This document shows positions 8,019 to 14,339 of a stretch of 16,463 nt of DNA, in pieces. Every line of letters starts with the position of its first letter. Position 1 is the stretch's first letter. A model generated the notes under the pieces. That model saw nothing but the letters and a program-made list of their open reading frames with translations, had not been told where the DNA came from and searched no databases. Source of the stretch: SZUA-217 sp034658975 (lineage in GTDB: Bacteria; Actinomycetota; Acidimicrobiia; Spongiisociales; ZC4RG35); NCBI GenBank assembly GCA_034658975.1, contig JAYEGJ010000010.1, positions 1-16,463 on the forward strand, given 5' to 3'. The translations under genes and the position numbers were made by a program.

Positions 8019-8022
8019 CTCC
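8019..8022 (-). promoter_or_regulatory. Ribosome binding site supporting the TTG start of sufD
   Basis: GGAG on the minus strand, six bases before TTG at 8012-8010. No ATG or GTG occurs in frame nearby, so this site decides the start. The promoter of the suf block must lie in 8013-8081; TACGAT near 8038-8043 is the best -10 candidate there, with no good -35. Confidence 0.5.
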
Positions 8023-8081
8023 GAATGGGATGGCTGAATCGTATTTCACCTACGCCCATAGTGCGAATTATCCCGCCAAGC

Positions 8082-8134
8082 CCGTTCTGTGCGGGTTTAC
8101 TACGCGTCACGCGTAATAAACCCGCACAGAACGG
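8082..8134. repeat. 53-nt palindrome, copy B (downstream of the DUF4015 gene)
   Basis: Two 26-nt arms around a central C at 8108, with 25 of 26 positions pairing. The left arm begins CCGTTCTGTGCGGGTTTAC and the core is TACGCGT-C-ACGCGTA. It lies 3 nt beyond the stop of the DUF4015 gene and about 70 nt before sufD, so on the minus strand it could end transcription of the former before the suf block. No T-run follows. The outer 10 nt, the core and the right flank (ACGGTTG) equal copy A, whereas the stem middle differs but is re-paired. Confidence 0.9.
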
Positions 8135-8137
8135 TTG

Positions 8138-9607
8138 TTAGGAGGGGCCCAGCGCCGAAACGGTGACATTGGACTTGGCGTTCCACAGCATCCAGCCCAG
8201 GTCGTACCGCTCCGCCGAGGTGATCTGGGCCCGTACCTGGGACTCGTCGTAGCCGAAATCTTGAAGCCAGGGTCTGACCACCACCGACCTGGGCAAACGA
8301 TCCATTCCGTCGCTCAGCGCCTCATCGACGACGTCGGCCGGGTGATCGTTCGGGTTCTCCTTCTGAAACCACCCCGGGCCGTAATGGGACGGATAGACCA
8401 TCGGGGAGACAACGTCCACGATATTGGCGATGTCCTCCCATGTCTGACCTATGTATCCGTCAGAGGTGTCGGTGGTCAGAAAACCGAAGACATCGGCTGC
8501 AACCGCGCATCCCATCGGATGCAACACGTTCACCGCTTCGGACAGGAACGCCGGAATGGTGCTGAGGCGAACCTCATCAGTGAGCTCCTCGTCGAATCTC
8601 ATCGTCGCTCTCGTCTCGACCGGGACGTCGGGGAAGCGCACGTAGTCGAATTGGATCTCGTCTAACCCGGCAGCGCACGCCTCTGCGGCCAGCTCGATTC
8701 CGAACGCCCGGGCATCGGGGTCGGTCGGGTCGAGGAAGTACTGACCACGCGAGCTGAAAGGGGCGTCTGTGGTGGTGTCCCAAATCGCCATCGAAGGGAC
8801 GGCCTGGGCCACTTTCGGGTCGTTGAAGAGGACGAGCCTCCCGATGGCGTACAAGCCTCTGGCGTGGGCGCGCTCAACGACTGCTTTGAGGTCGTATGCA
8901 CCATGGTTGGACCCGGCGGCGATCGACGTCTGGTTCGTGGTCTTGTACCAGATGATGCCCTCCTCGTCCTTGAGGTCGATCATCACCGCGTTGAGCTCGG
9001 TGGTATCCGCCATCCTCAAGAACTCCTCGAACCGCTCCGAAACCGCCTCACCAGAAATGTGGACGGCACGAGCGGTGAACTGGGTCATCTCGGCAAGGGC
9101 CTCCCCTACTCCACCATCCCAGGTGAAGGTGGTCGTCAGCCACGCCGGTCTCTCCACCGTGACGATGCCCGGTTCGGCGCCTCTCAAGCTGAAGCGACCC
9201 TCGGCGTCGGAGACTCCGGAACTGGGGCCGGCCTGAATCACGGCTCCCTCAACCGGGACGCCCTCGACGTCGACAACCAAACCACGCAGGACCCTGGCTT
9301 TGAGGACGACGTCGACCAAACCCTCGGGACGCTCAGCAAGCGTGAGAGTGTGGGCTACATGGCCCGGTGCGCTCACCTCGAGGACAGTGGACGATCTGTT
9401 CCAATCCATCTGGACACGTCCGTCCTCCCCAGAGGTACCCATTTGATTGCCGTCAACGTCGACAACCGCCGAGACAACAGGATCGCCAACATCGTTGAGA
9501 ACCCGCAACTCATAGGGGGTAGCTCGTCCGAGCAGGGACCATCCGGCCCAGGCCACCCAGACAATGGTGAGCGCCACCAGCAAGCGGAGCTGTGTTTGGC
9601 GCTTCAC
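8138..9607 (-). CDS. Membrane-anchored putative glycoside hydrolase (DUF4015 type) with two Ig-like domains
   Basis: 489 residues. One N-terminal hydrophobic segment (about 8-27) with basic residues before it suggests a signal anchor, placing the rest outside the cytoplasm. Residues 32-103 and about 106-165 look like two carboxypeptidase-regulatory (CarboxypepD_reg/Ig-like) beta-sandwich repeats; the second has the GVxVEGA...SDAEGRFSL pattern. Residues 180-489 match the DUF4015 (PF13200) TIM-barrel hydrolase family: MIDLKDEEG at 209-217, LDEIQFDYVRFPD at 315-327 with D321, then ADVFGF, VSPMVYPSHYG and the RPWLQDF strand. The acidic residues at the strand ends are the likely catalytic ones. 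Substrate is unknown, and a cell-wall or capsular polysaccharide is only a guess. The start is GTG with little Shine-Dalgarno. The gene is divergent from the sigma factor, and palindrome B lies 3 nt after its stop. Confidence 0.87.
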   Translation of the reverse strand: MKRQTQLRLLVALTIVWVAWAGWSLLGRATPYELRVLNDVGDPVVSAVVDVDGNQMGTSGEDGRVQMDWNRSSTVLEVSAPGHVAHTLTLAERPEGLVDVVLKARVLRGLVVDVEGVPVEGAVIQAGPSSGVSDAEGRFSLRGAEPGIVTVERPAWLTTTFTWDGGVGEALAEMTQFTARAVHISGEAVSERFEEFLRMADTTELNAVMIDLKDEEGIIWYKTTNQTSIAAGSNHGAYDLKAVVERAHARGLYAIGRLVLFNDPKVAQAVPSMAIWDTTTDAPFSSRGQYFLDPTDPDARAFGIELAAEACAAGLDEIQFDYVRFPDVPVETRATMRFDEELTDEVRLSTIPAFLSEAVNVLHPMGCAVAADVFGFLTTDTSDGYIGQTWEDIANIVDVVSPMVYPSHYGPGWFQKENPNDHPADVVDEALSDGMDRLPRSVVVRPWLQDFGYDESQVRAQITSAERYDLGWMLWNAKSNVTVSALGPS

Positions 9608-9695
9608 GGGAGCCCAAGGTTACCGAGAACCCCGCTCCTAAGGGAGATACTTGTTGCCAGATTCCTCCAGGACCATTAGTTTTCCCCAAGGAGTC

Positions 9696-9701
9696 AGGAG
9701 G
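9696..9701 (+). promoter_or_regulatory. Shine-Dalgarno upstream of the sigma factor
   Basis: A perfect AGGAGG. Five bases later is an in-frame CTG (9707), with ATT at 9704 also in frame. No ATG, GTG or TTG lies in frame between this site and the conserved region 1.2 of the protein, so the site points to a non-canonical start. Confidence 0.6.
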
Positions 9702-9706
9702 CCATT

Positions 9707-10657
9707 CTGGGCAAGGCCATTAGGGCCAAAGATGCGAGACCAGAGAGGGGTGCAAGCCCCGCCGACACGGTCGGTCTCTATTTGGATGAAGTCTCAGCGC
9801 ACGAACTTCTAACCGCAGAGGATGAAGTTCATCTCGCTCGTGCCATGGAGCGGGGCAGAAAGGCAAAAGTCGTCCTCGAGGCAGCCGACTTCAAGCCTTC
9901 CGACCGCCCCAAGCTGATGCGGGCGATCGCCGCCGGCGAAGAGGCAAAAATGACCTTCATCCGGTGCAACCTCCGGTTGGTCATCTCCATCGCCAAGCGA
10001 TACACCGGCCGTGGACTCGACCTTCTCGATCTGATCCAGGAGGGAAACCTGGGTTTGATCAGGGCTGTCGAGAAGTTCGATTGGCGCAAAGGATTCAAGT
10101 TCTCCACATATGCCACCTGGTGGATTCGCCAGGCAATCACCCGAGGCCTCGGGAACAACGGACGGACCATCAGGCTCCCCGTCCACATGGTCGACGTTGT
10201 TCGGACTGTTCAGGACACGAGGCAGAGCCTCCACGACCAGTATCACCGCACGCCCACCCTCGAAGAGATCTCCGAAGTCTCGGGGCTCGACACCGAACGG
10301 GTGCTCGCAGCACTCGAGGCACCTGCGGAGACGGTCTCGCTGGACCGACCGGTCGGAGAAGACGGCGACGCCTCACTTCAGGATTTCGTACAGGACGAAG
10401 CAGCTCTCAACCCCGAGGACCGCGCCGCTTCGGCCTGGAGGCGGGAACGTCTGATCAACGCGATCAAGCGCCTCGACTATGAGGAGCAACAGGTCCTGTG
10501 GCTTCGATTCGGCCTCGACGGTGACGAGCCATGGACGCTTTCGGATGTCGGCAAGGTCATCAACTCGACTCGTGAGAGGGTGCGCCAAATCGAAGCGAGA
10601 GGACTCGCCAAGCTACGCCACCCCTCCTGCGACATCGACCTGTCAGGCCTGCTCTAG
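9707..10657 (+). CDS. RNA polymerase sigma factor, sigma-70 family, RpoD/SigA-like (probably group 2)
   Basis: Directs RNA polymerase to promoters. With a CTG start it is 316 residues. Region 1.2 begins at 20 (DTVGLYLDEV), region 2 is 82-161 (DLLDLIQEGNLGLIRAVEKFD, FKFSTYATWWIRQAITRG), region 3 about 165-240, region 4 is 249-307, with TLSDVGKVINSTRERVRQIE as the -35-binding helix-turn-helix. Region 1.1 is absent. In region 2.4 the usual AIADQ reads GLGNN, which with the short length suggests an alternative group 2 factor, although the primary factor of the cell cannot be excluded. The start is the problem: the first standard codon is TTG at 9782, which would delete DTVGLY and has no ribosome site. 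CTG at 9707 sits 5 nt after AGGAGG. If only standard starts are allowed, the gene is 9782-10657. Confidence 0.93.
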   Translation: MGKAIRAKDARPERGASPADTVGLYLDEVSAHELLTAEDEVHLARAMERGRKAKVVLEAADFKPSDRPKLMRAIAAGEEAKMTFIRCNLRLVISIAKRYTGRGLDLLDLIQEGNLGLIRAVEKFDWRKGFKFSTYATWWIRQAITRGLGNNGRTIRLPVHMVDVVRTVQDTRQSLHDQYHRTPTLEEISEVSGLDTERVLAALEAPAETVSLDRPVGEDGDASLQDFVQDEAALNPEDRAASAWRRERLINAIKRLDYEEQQVLWLRFGLDGDEPWTLSDVGKVINSTRERVRQIEARGLAKLRHPSCDIDLSGLL

Positions 10658-10679
10658 TGGTCTGTCGACGGCAGGCAGC

Positions 10680-11408
10680 TCAACCACGCCTCACGTATCG
10701 CAGGAACAGTTCCTTGTCTCCCGCCAGAACCCGGTCTACGACCATGTCCTGAGCCGGGGAGACCGGATCACCCTGGATGATCCGCCTGGAATCTCCTGAG
10801 GCGATCTTCGAGGCGACGGTCAGGTTGACCTCATCGATCAGACCCGCTGCTGCGAATTGGCCGTTGAGGGTGGGCCCGCCCTCAATCAGCACGACGTTCG
10901 CAGCACCGAGGTGTTGGAGAACCGCCGGCGGCTCGAGGGACGGAAGAATCACCACGTCGGCGGCATCTCCAAGCATCGCCAGCTTGGCGGGGGAAGCGTT
11001 GGTGGAGGTGATGACCATCGGCTTGTGCTCGGGATTCGAAAAGACCCGCGCATCGGGATCGATCGAGAGACGGCCCGAAATAATGGCGAGAGTCGGCACC
11101 TCGGACATGCCCAACTTCGTCCGCGCCTCTCTCCTCTCATCGTCCAGAGTCACCGGCTGATAGTCCTCGGCCGACACCGTGCCGGCGCCCACGAGAATCA
11201 CGTCCGGGACTGCGCGCACGGCGCGGAACACCTCGCTGTCGTCTGCGCCCCCAATCGACGACGAACGGCCGTCGATCGCGGTCGCTCCGTCGACGGTCGA
11301 AATCATGTTGAGCATGACCCACGGCCGTCCCTCAACACGGCGCCGGTCGCCGAGATATAGGTCGAGCAACGATTCAACCTCGGATGAGCTGTCTATCTTT
11401 TTGATCAC
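10680..11408 (-). CDS. RibD C-terminal domain / pyrimidine reductase family protein
   Basis: Predicted NADPH-dependent reductase of the dihydrofolate-reductase-like fold, 242 residues, matching the C-terminal reductase domain of the riboflavin enzyme RibD without the N-terminal deaminase. Characteristic segments are MLNMISTVDGATAIDG (about 32-47), FRAVRAVPDVILVGAGTVSAEDY (about 60-82), a strand resembling PTLAIISGRLSIDP, and the late nucleotide-loop segment VVLIEGGPTLNG. Stand-alone members occur widely in Actinobacteria. The true substrate is often unknown and no other riboflavin gene is present here. The start is GTG without Shine-Dalgarno; a TATCTT -10 box ends six bases upstream, so the mRNA is probably leaderless. 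It converges with the sigma gene, whose stop is 22 nt away. Confidence 0.88.
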   Translation of the reverse strand: MIKKIDSSSEVESLLDLYLGDRRRVEGRPWVMLNMISTVDGATAIDGRSSSIGGADDSEVFRAVRAVPDVILVGAGTVSAEDYQPVTLDDERREARTKLGMSEVPTLAIISGRLSIDPDARVFSNPEHKPMVITSTNASPAKLAMLGDAADVVILPSLEPPAVLQHLGAANVVLIEGGPTLNGQFAAAGLIDEVNLTVASKIASGDSRRIIQGDPVSPAQDMVVDRVLAGDKELFLRYVRRG

Positions 11409-11414
11409 GCGATG

Positions 11415-11420
11415 AAGATA
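11415..11420 (-). promoter_or_regulatory. Probable -10 box (leaderless promoter) of the RibD_C-type gene
   Basis: Reads TATCTT on the minus strand, fitting the actinobacterial TANNNT consensus. It ends six bases before the GTG start, so transcription would begin at or near the start codon. This agrees with the lack of a Shine-Dalgarno. No clear -35 is seen. Confidence 0.5.
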
Positions 11421-11446
11421 ACGCCTGCCTCGAGCCGGACATGCCG

Positions 11447-11452
11447 TAAATT
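11447..11452 (+). promoter_or_regulatory. Probable -10 box (leaderless promoter) of the PEBP lipoprotein gene
   Basis: TAAATT fits TANNNT and ends six bases before the ATG at 11459, the same spacing as the opposing box at 11415-11420. The GAGG that follows is only one base from the ATG, too close to be a good ribosome site. No clear -35 is seen. Confidence 0.5.
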
Positions 11453-11458
11453 CGAGGC

Positions 11459-12058
11459 ATGCATCGACTCATCGTCATCGCTTCGGTGGTGGCACTCGTC
11501 CTGGCCGCTTGTTCACCTTCTGACTCCGCAGGTACGACCGGGCCTCCTCCGACGGAGGCGTCCACCACAACCACCGAGCGACCGCTGCCCACCTCGGCCG
11601 CGCCCCTCCCGGATATGGAGTTGACCTCCCCCGCGTTCGAGGCAGGCGAGGAGATTCCTGTCAAGTACACCTGTGACGGAAGCGACATCTCACCGAAGCT
11701 CGAGGTGCTCTTCCCGCCGACCGGCACTGTCACCCTCGCGATCATCGTCGACGATCCCGACGCTCCCGTAGGCGTTTGGGACCACTGGGTCGAGTACGAC
11801 ATCCCCGGTACCGATGGGAACGTCATCTGGGAGGAAGGAGTCGGCAGGATCGGTGTCCCCGGAGTCAACAGTTGGAACCTGGCCGGATACGGCGGGCCTT
11901 GTCCTCCCCAGGGCCAGAACCACCGCTACTTCTTCACCGTCTTCGCACTCGACAGCGAGTTGCTGATCCCCGAGGGTGTCGAATCGGCTGTGCTGCGAGA
12001 GGCCATGGAAGGCAAGATCCTCGCCGAGGCCGAGTTGATGGGAACCTACGGCCGCTAG
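11459..12058 (+). CDS. PEBP-family (YbhB/YbcL) lipoprotein
   Basis: 199 residues. A lipoprotein signal peptide with lipobox L15-A16-A17-C18 predicts lipid anchoring on the outer face of the membrane. A low-complexity Thr/Pro/Ser linker spans about 20-50. The rest is a phosphatidylethanolamine-binding/Raf-kinase-inhibitor-like domain: DPDAPVGVWDHW at 99-110 and GYGGPCPPQGQNHRYFF at 143-159 form the anion-binding pocket of the family. Ligand and physiological role of bacterial secreted members are unclear. It is divergent from the RibD_C-type gene across a 50-nt gap with mirrored -10 boxes. Its TAG stop overlaps the TAG stop of the opposing acetyltransferase gene within the palindrome CTAG. Confidence 0.92.
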   Translation: MHRLIVIASVVALVLAACSPSDSAGTTGPPPTEASTTTTERPLPTSAAPLPDMELTSPAFEAGEEIPVKYTCDGSDISPKLEVLFPPTGTVTLAIIVDDPDAPVGVWDHWVEYDIPGTDGNVIWEEGVGRIGVPGVNSWNLAGYGGPCPPQGQNHRYFFTVFALDSELLIPEGVESAVLREAMEGKILAEAELMGTYGR

Positions 12059-13074
12059 ACGCCCAGGCGGCGTCTCACCTCACCCAACTCACCCTGATAG
12101 GCGTTGGTGATGAGGATCGACTTGAAACCCATGGCGTCATTGATGTTGAGCATTGGCTCGTTCGAGCCGGCGTTCCATGTGTCGACTCGCTCGATGAGCG
12201 GATACTCTTCCATTGCATCGATGATCTTCTTCGCCTTCAACCAGCGACCGATACCCTTGTTGCGATGATCTGGATGCACGATCGTCTCCCACTGCCACGC
12301 CTGTGCGGAGTAGAGACGGTCGGTCTGGATCGACGTTGACCCCACCCAGTCACCGGTCGGCTTGTGAATGGCGACGAGGGTGTCGATGTCCTTTTCGGCG
12401 GAGTTGATCGTCCCTTCGAGGTCCCTCCAGATATCAGGTGTGAACTTCTGGTCGTCTTCCACGAAGTCCTCTCTGGGAGCGGTATTCATCTGGAATTGGA
12501 GCTCGCACCATGTCTCGAGAACGTCCTCGGGATACGGGATCTTCAGCGGGAGTAGATCGTATTCCGAGGCCCGCTCCGCCGCCCGCTGGATCCAACGTTG
12601 CATCTCGGCGACGTCGACCTCGTCAACGGCAAGTCGACTCCGTTTCTCCCGGTAGGCAGACTTCATGCCCAGGCTCTCGAGGAACCCCTCCACGCTCGAG
12701 CCCTCCTTGACGTACGTGGCGACTCGCTTCCGGCCGGCGTCCTCGAGTCGCTCGAGAATCGGAGCGGCGAGCTTCCGTCCGAGGCCCTCTCCCCTTCTGT
12801 CGGTGCGGATATGGACGCGCATGTGTCCGTTGTCGAGATTCTGCTCGAGGTCGTAGAAGGCCACACCTGAGCCGACTATCCCGCTCGAGTCGCGAAGCAG
12901 CCATCGAGGAATCGCCTCCGTCTTCATGACATGCTGCCAGTCATTGACCTGGCGGGCCTTCGGCACCGGTGGATCGTCCGGCAGATCCTCTTTGTAGACG
13001 GGGACGTAGTACTTCCACATCTCCTCGAGGAGGGTGTCCGGTGCGGTAGAGGGGTCGACCTCTTCGATCTGCAT
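12055..13074 (-). CDS. Double-GNAT acetyltransferase (paralogue 2)
   Basis: 339 residues with two GNAT folds, predicted to transfer an acetyl (or acyl) group from CoA to an amine. The N-terminal domain has the acetyl-CoA loop RRGEGLGRKL at 93-102, preceded by the beta-4 strand MRVHIRTD. The C-terminal domain has HPDHRNKGIGRWLK at 267-280, then VDTWNAGSNEPMLNINDAMGF, the usual motif-B region. The arrangement resembles mycothiol synthase and related actinobacterial double-GNAT proteins, but I do not see a reason to call it MshD. The ATG is 2 nt after the stop of the upstream paralogue, so the two are co-transcribed and perhaps coupled. Its TAG stop overlaps that of the convergent lipoprotein gene. 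Confidence 0.87.
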   Translation of the reverse strand: MQIEEVDPSTAPDTLLEEMWKYYVPVYKEDLPDDPPVPKARQVNDWQHVMKTEAIPRWLLRDSSGIVGSGVAFYDLEQNLDNGHMRVHIRTDRRGEGLGRKLAAPILERLEDAGRKRVATYVKEGSSVEGFLESLGMKSAYREKRSRLAVDEVDVAEMQRWIQRAAERASEYDLLPLKIPYPEDVLETWCELQFQMNTAPREDFVEDDQKFTPDIWRDLEGTINSAEKDIDTLVAIHKPTGDWVGSTSIQTDRLYSAQAWQWETIVHPDHRNKGIGRWLKAKKIIDAMEEYPLIERVDTWNAGSNEPMLNINDAMGFKSILITNAYQGELGEVRRRLGV

Positions 13075-13076
13075 GG

Positions 13077-14102
13077 CTAGAGCCCCAGGGCAGATCGGAT
13101 GTCGTCGAGATCTCCCTGCCAGGCGTTGTTCACGAACAGCGGTCGATAGCCCATCTCGACATTGATGTTGAGCATTGCCTCGTTCGAGGCGGCGTTCTCG
13201 GTGTCAATGCGCTCAACGCTCGGGTGCGCCTCGACAAACCGGCGGAGCATCGCTGCCTTCAGCCACCGCCCGAGCCCCTTGTTGCGATGGACCGGATCTA
13301 CGCCGGTGTCACCCTGCCATCCCGTGTCGGGCTGATGATCGAGCGAAGCAATCTCGGAGAGTCCGACCCAGGCACCCGTTGGCTTGTGAATTGCCACCTC
13401 GGCCATGACCCGGACACCCTGGTTGAGGTCCTTGGTCTCGATGTCTCTCCATTTCTCCGGGCTCATCGTGAAGTCCTCAAACTCGAGGTCTTCCCTGGGG
13501 GCCGAGTTCATGTGCAGCAGCACGTCACACCAGTTCTGGAGATGTTCCTCGGGAAACGGAGCTTCCAGAGAGAGAAGCTCGTAGTCGGAGGCGCGTTCGG
13601 CCGCTCGCGTGATCCACTCGTCCATGAAGTCCCAGTCGACCTCATCGACAAGCAGGCGGCTCTCCTTGGCCGTCAGCGACTTCTTCATGCCGATCTTGGC
13701 GAGCTTCGACTCCCAGGGGGCACCGTCGAGCGTGTCGGTGATCACGGACTTCCGACCGCTGGCCGTCATGGCATCCAGAACGGGCCGGGCCAGTGCGAGA
13801 GCGTGGCCCTGCCGCCGGTGGCTCGGCCTCACATGAACGCGAGCAAAGGCGTTGTTGATGTCATCGACTTGATCCATGGCGACGACAGCAGCGGCAACGA
13901 TGACGCCATCCTCCCTGAGCACCCAGCGCCTTATGTCGAGGTGCTCGTTGACATTCCTCCACATGGCCAGTCGTTGTTCGGCTGGCATGGGCGGATCGTC
14001 CGGAAGCCGCTCCCGGTCGAGTTCGACGTAGTAGTCGTGGAGCTCGAGAAGCACCGGGTCCGGCTCAGTTGGCGGGTGAAGTTCTTGGATTTCGATTCCC
14101 AT
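13077..14102 (-). CDS. Double-GNAT acetyltransferase (paralogue 1)
   Basis: 341 residues, two GNAT domains, clearly paralogous to the next gene: both share the DDPP(M/V)P segment, the RAAERASxY(E/D)LL segment, a NxAPRED segment and nearly the same HRNKG(L/I)GRWLKA loop (about 272-283 here). The N-terminal acetyl-CoA loop reads HRRQGHALA, looser than in the paralogue (RRGEGLGRKL). The C-terminal segment is DTENAASNEAMLNINVEMGY where the paralogue has DTWNAGSN. I chose ATG at 14102; a TTG three codons earlier is possible. A TACGCT box lies 8 nt before the ATG, and no Shine-Dalgarno is visible. Substrate is unknown. The pair probably arose by tandem duplication, and differing loops suggest different activities. 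Confidence 0.87.
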   Translation of the reverse strand: MGIEIQELHPPTEPDPVLLELHDYYVELDRERLPDDPPMPAEQRLAMWRNVNEHLDIRRWVLREDGVIVAAAVVAMDQVDDINNAFARVHVRPSHRRQGHALALARPVLDAMTASGRKSVITDTLDGAPWESKLAKIGMKKSLTAKESRLLVDEVDWDFMDEWITRAAERASDYELLSLEAPFPEEHLQNWCDVLLHMNSAPREDLEFEDFTMSPEKWRDIETKDLNQGVRVMAEVAIHKPTGAWVGLSEIASLDHQPDTGWQGDTGVDPVHRNKGLGRWLKAAMLRRFVEAHPSVERIDTENAASNEAMLNINVEMGYRPLFVNNAWQGDLDDIRSALGL

Positions 14103-14110
14103 CGAGGGCA

Positions 14111-14116
14111 AGCGTA
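14111..14116 (-). promoter_or_regulatory. Possible -10 box of the double-GNAT gene pair
   Basis: TACGCT on the minus strand fits TANNNT and ends 8 nt before the ATG at 14102, consistent with a very short or absent leader. No -35 is evident, and it lies only 30 nt after the stop of the small gene upstream, so read-through is equally possible. Confidence 0.35.
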
Positions 14117-14145
14117 GGAACCCTGCTCCAGCGGTTGCCTGGGAA

Positions 14146-14310
14146 TTATTCGGAGATGGTGGTGGAGGTCACAACCGGAGCAGATTCAACAGCAGGAATC
14201 TGGTCCAACCCACCGGTGGACGCCCAATAGGCGACCCAGGCAATGGTGACGATCACCAGGAAACGCAAGATGTTGCTTCCGGAACGAGTCTGATGGCCGT
14301 CGTAAGTCAA
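14146..14310 (-). CDS. Small single-TM protein (unrecognised)
   Basis: I do not recognise this gene. With a TTG start at 14310 it is 54 residues: a short polar N-terminus with Arg, one hydrophobic segment around LRFLVIVTIAWVAYWAS, then a short Pro/Ser/Thr tail, so it is probably a membrane peptide. The TM segment is strikingly like the N-terminal anchor of the DUF4015 protein encoded at 8138-9607 (LRLLVALTIVWVAWAG), down to several shared codons. The frame is open up to GTG at 14370, which would give 74 residues overlapping the end of the upstream acetyltransferase gene; neither start has a good ribosome site (GAGAG precedes the TTG). It may be a real small gene or a degraded remnant of a larger anchor protein. 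Confidence 0.4.
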   Translation of the reverse strand: MTYDGHQTRSGSNILRFLVIVTIAWVAYWASTGGLDQIPAVESAPVVTSTTISE

Positions 14311-14339
14311 TGTCTCTCGAAGTAGGCGATGCGGGAAGG

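Noticed and set aside
3082..8134. The two palindromes as terminal inverted repeats of a mobile element carrying the suf block
   Set aside because: Both copies are in the same orientation and each is a full palindrome; the enclosed genes are housekeeping, no transposase is present and no target duplication is visible.
9651..9679. Possible sigma-factor promoter, TTGTTG with CATTAG 17 nt later
   Set aside because: The -10 is a poor match and no other evidence supports it; left out of the feature list.
9734..9778. GC-rich hairpins (GGGG...CCCC at 9747-9760, CCGAC-ACG-GTCGG at 9761-9773) before the TTG of the sigma gene, as a possible riboregulator
   Set aside because: The same bases encode conserved region 1.2 residues, so coding explains them better; they would matter only if TTG 9782 were the true start.
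10644..10676. Short inverted repeat GCCTGC...GCAGGC at the sigma/RibD_C convergent junction as a terminator
   Set aside because: Only about 6 bp with an 18-nt loop and no T-run.
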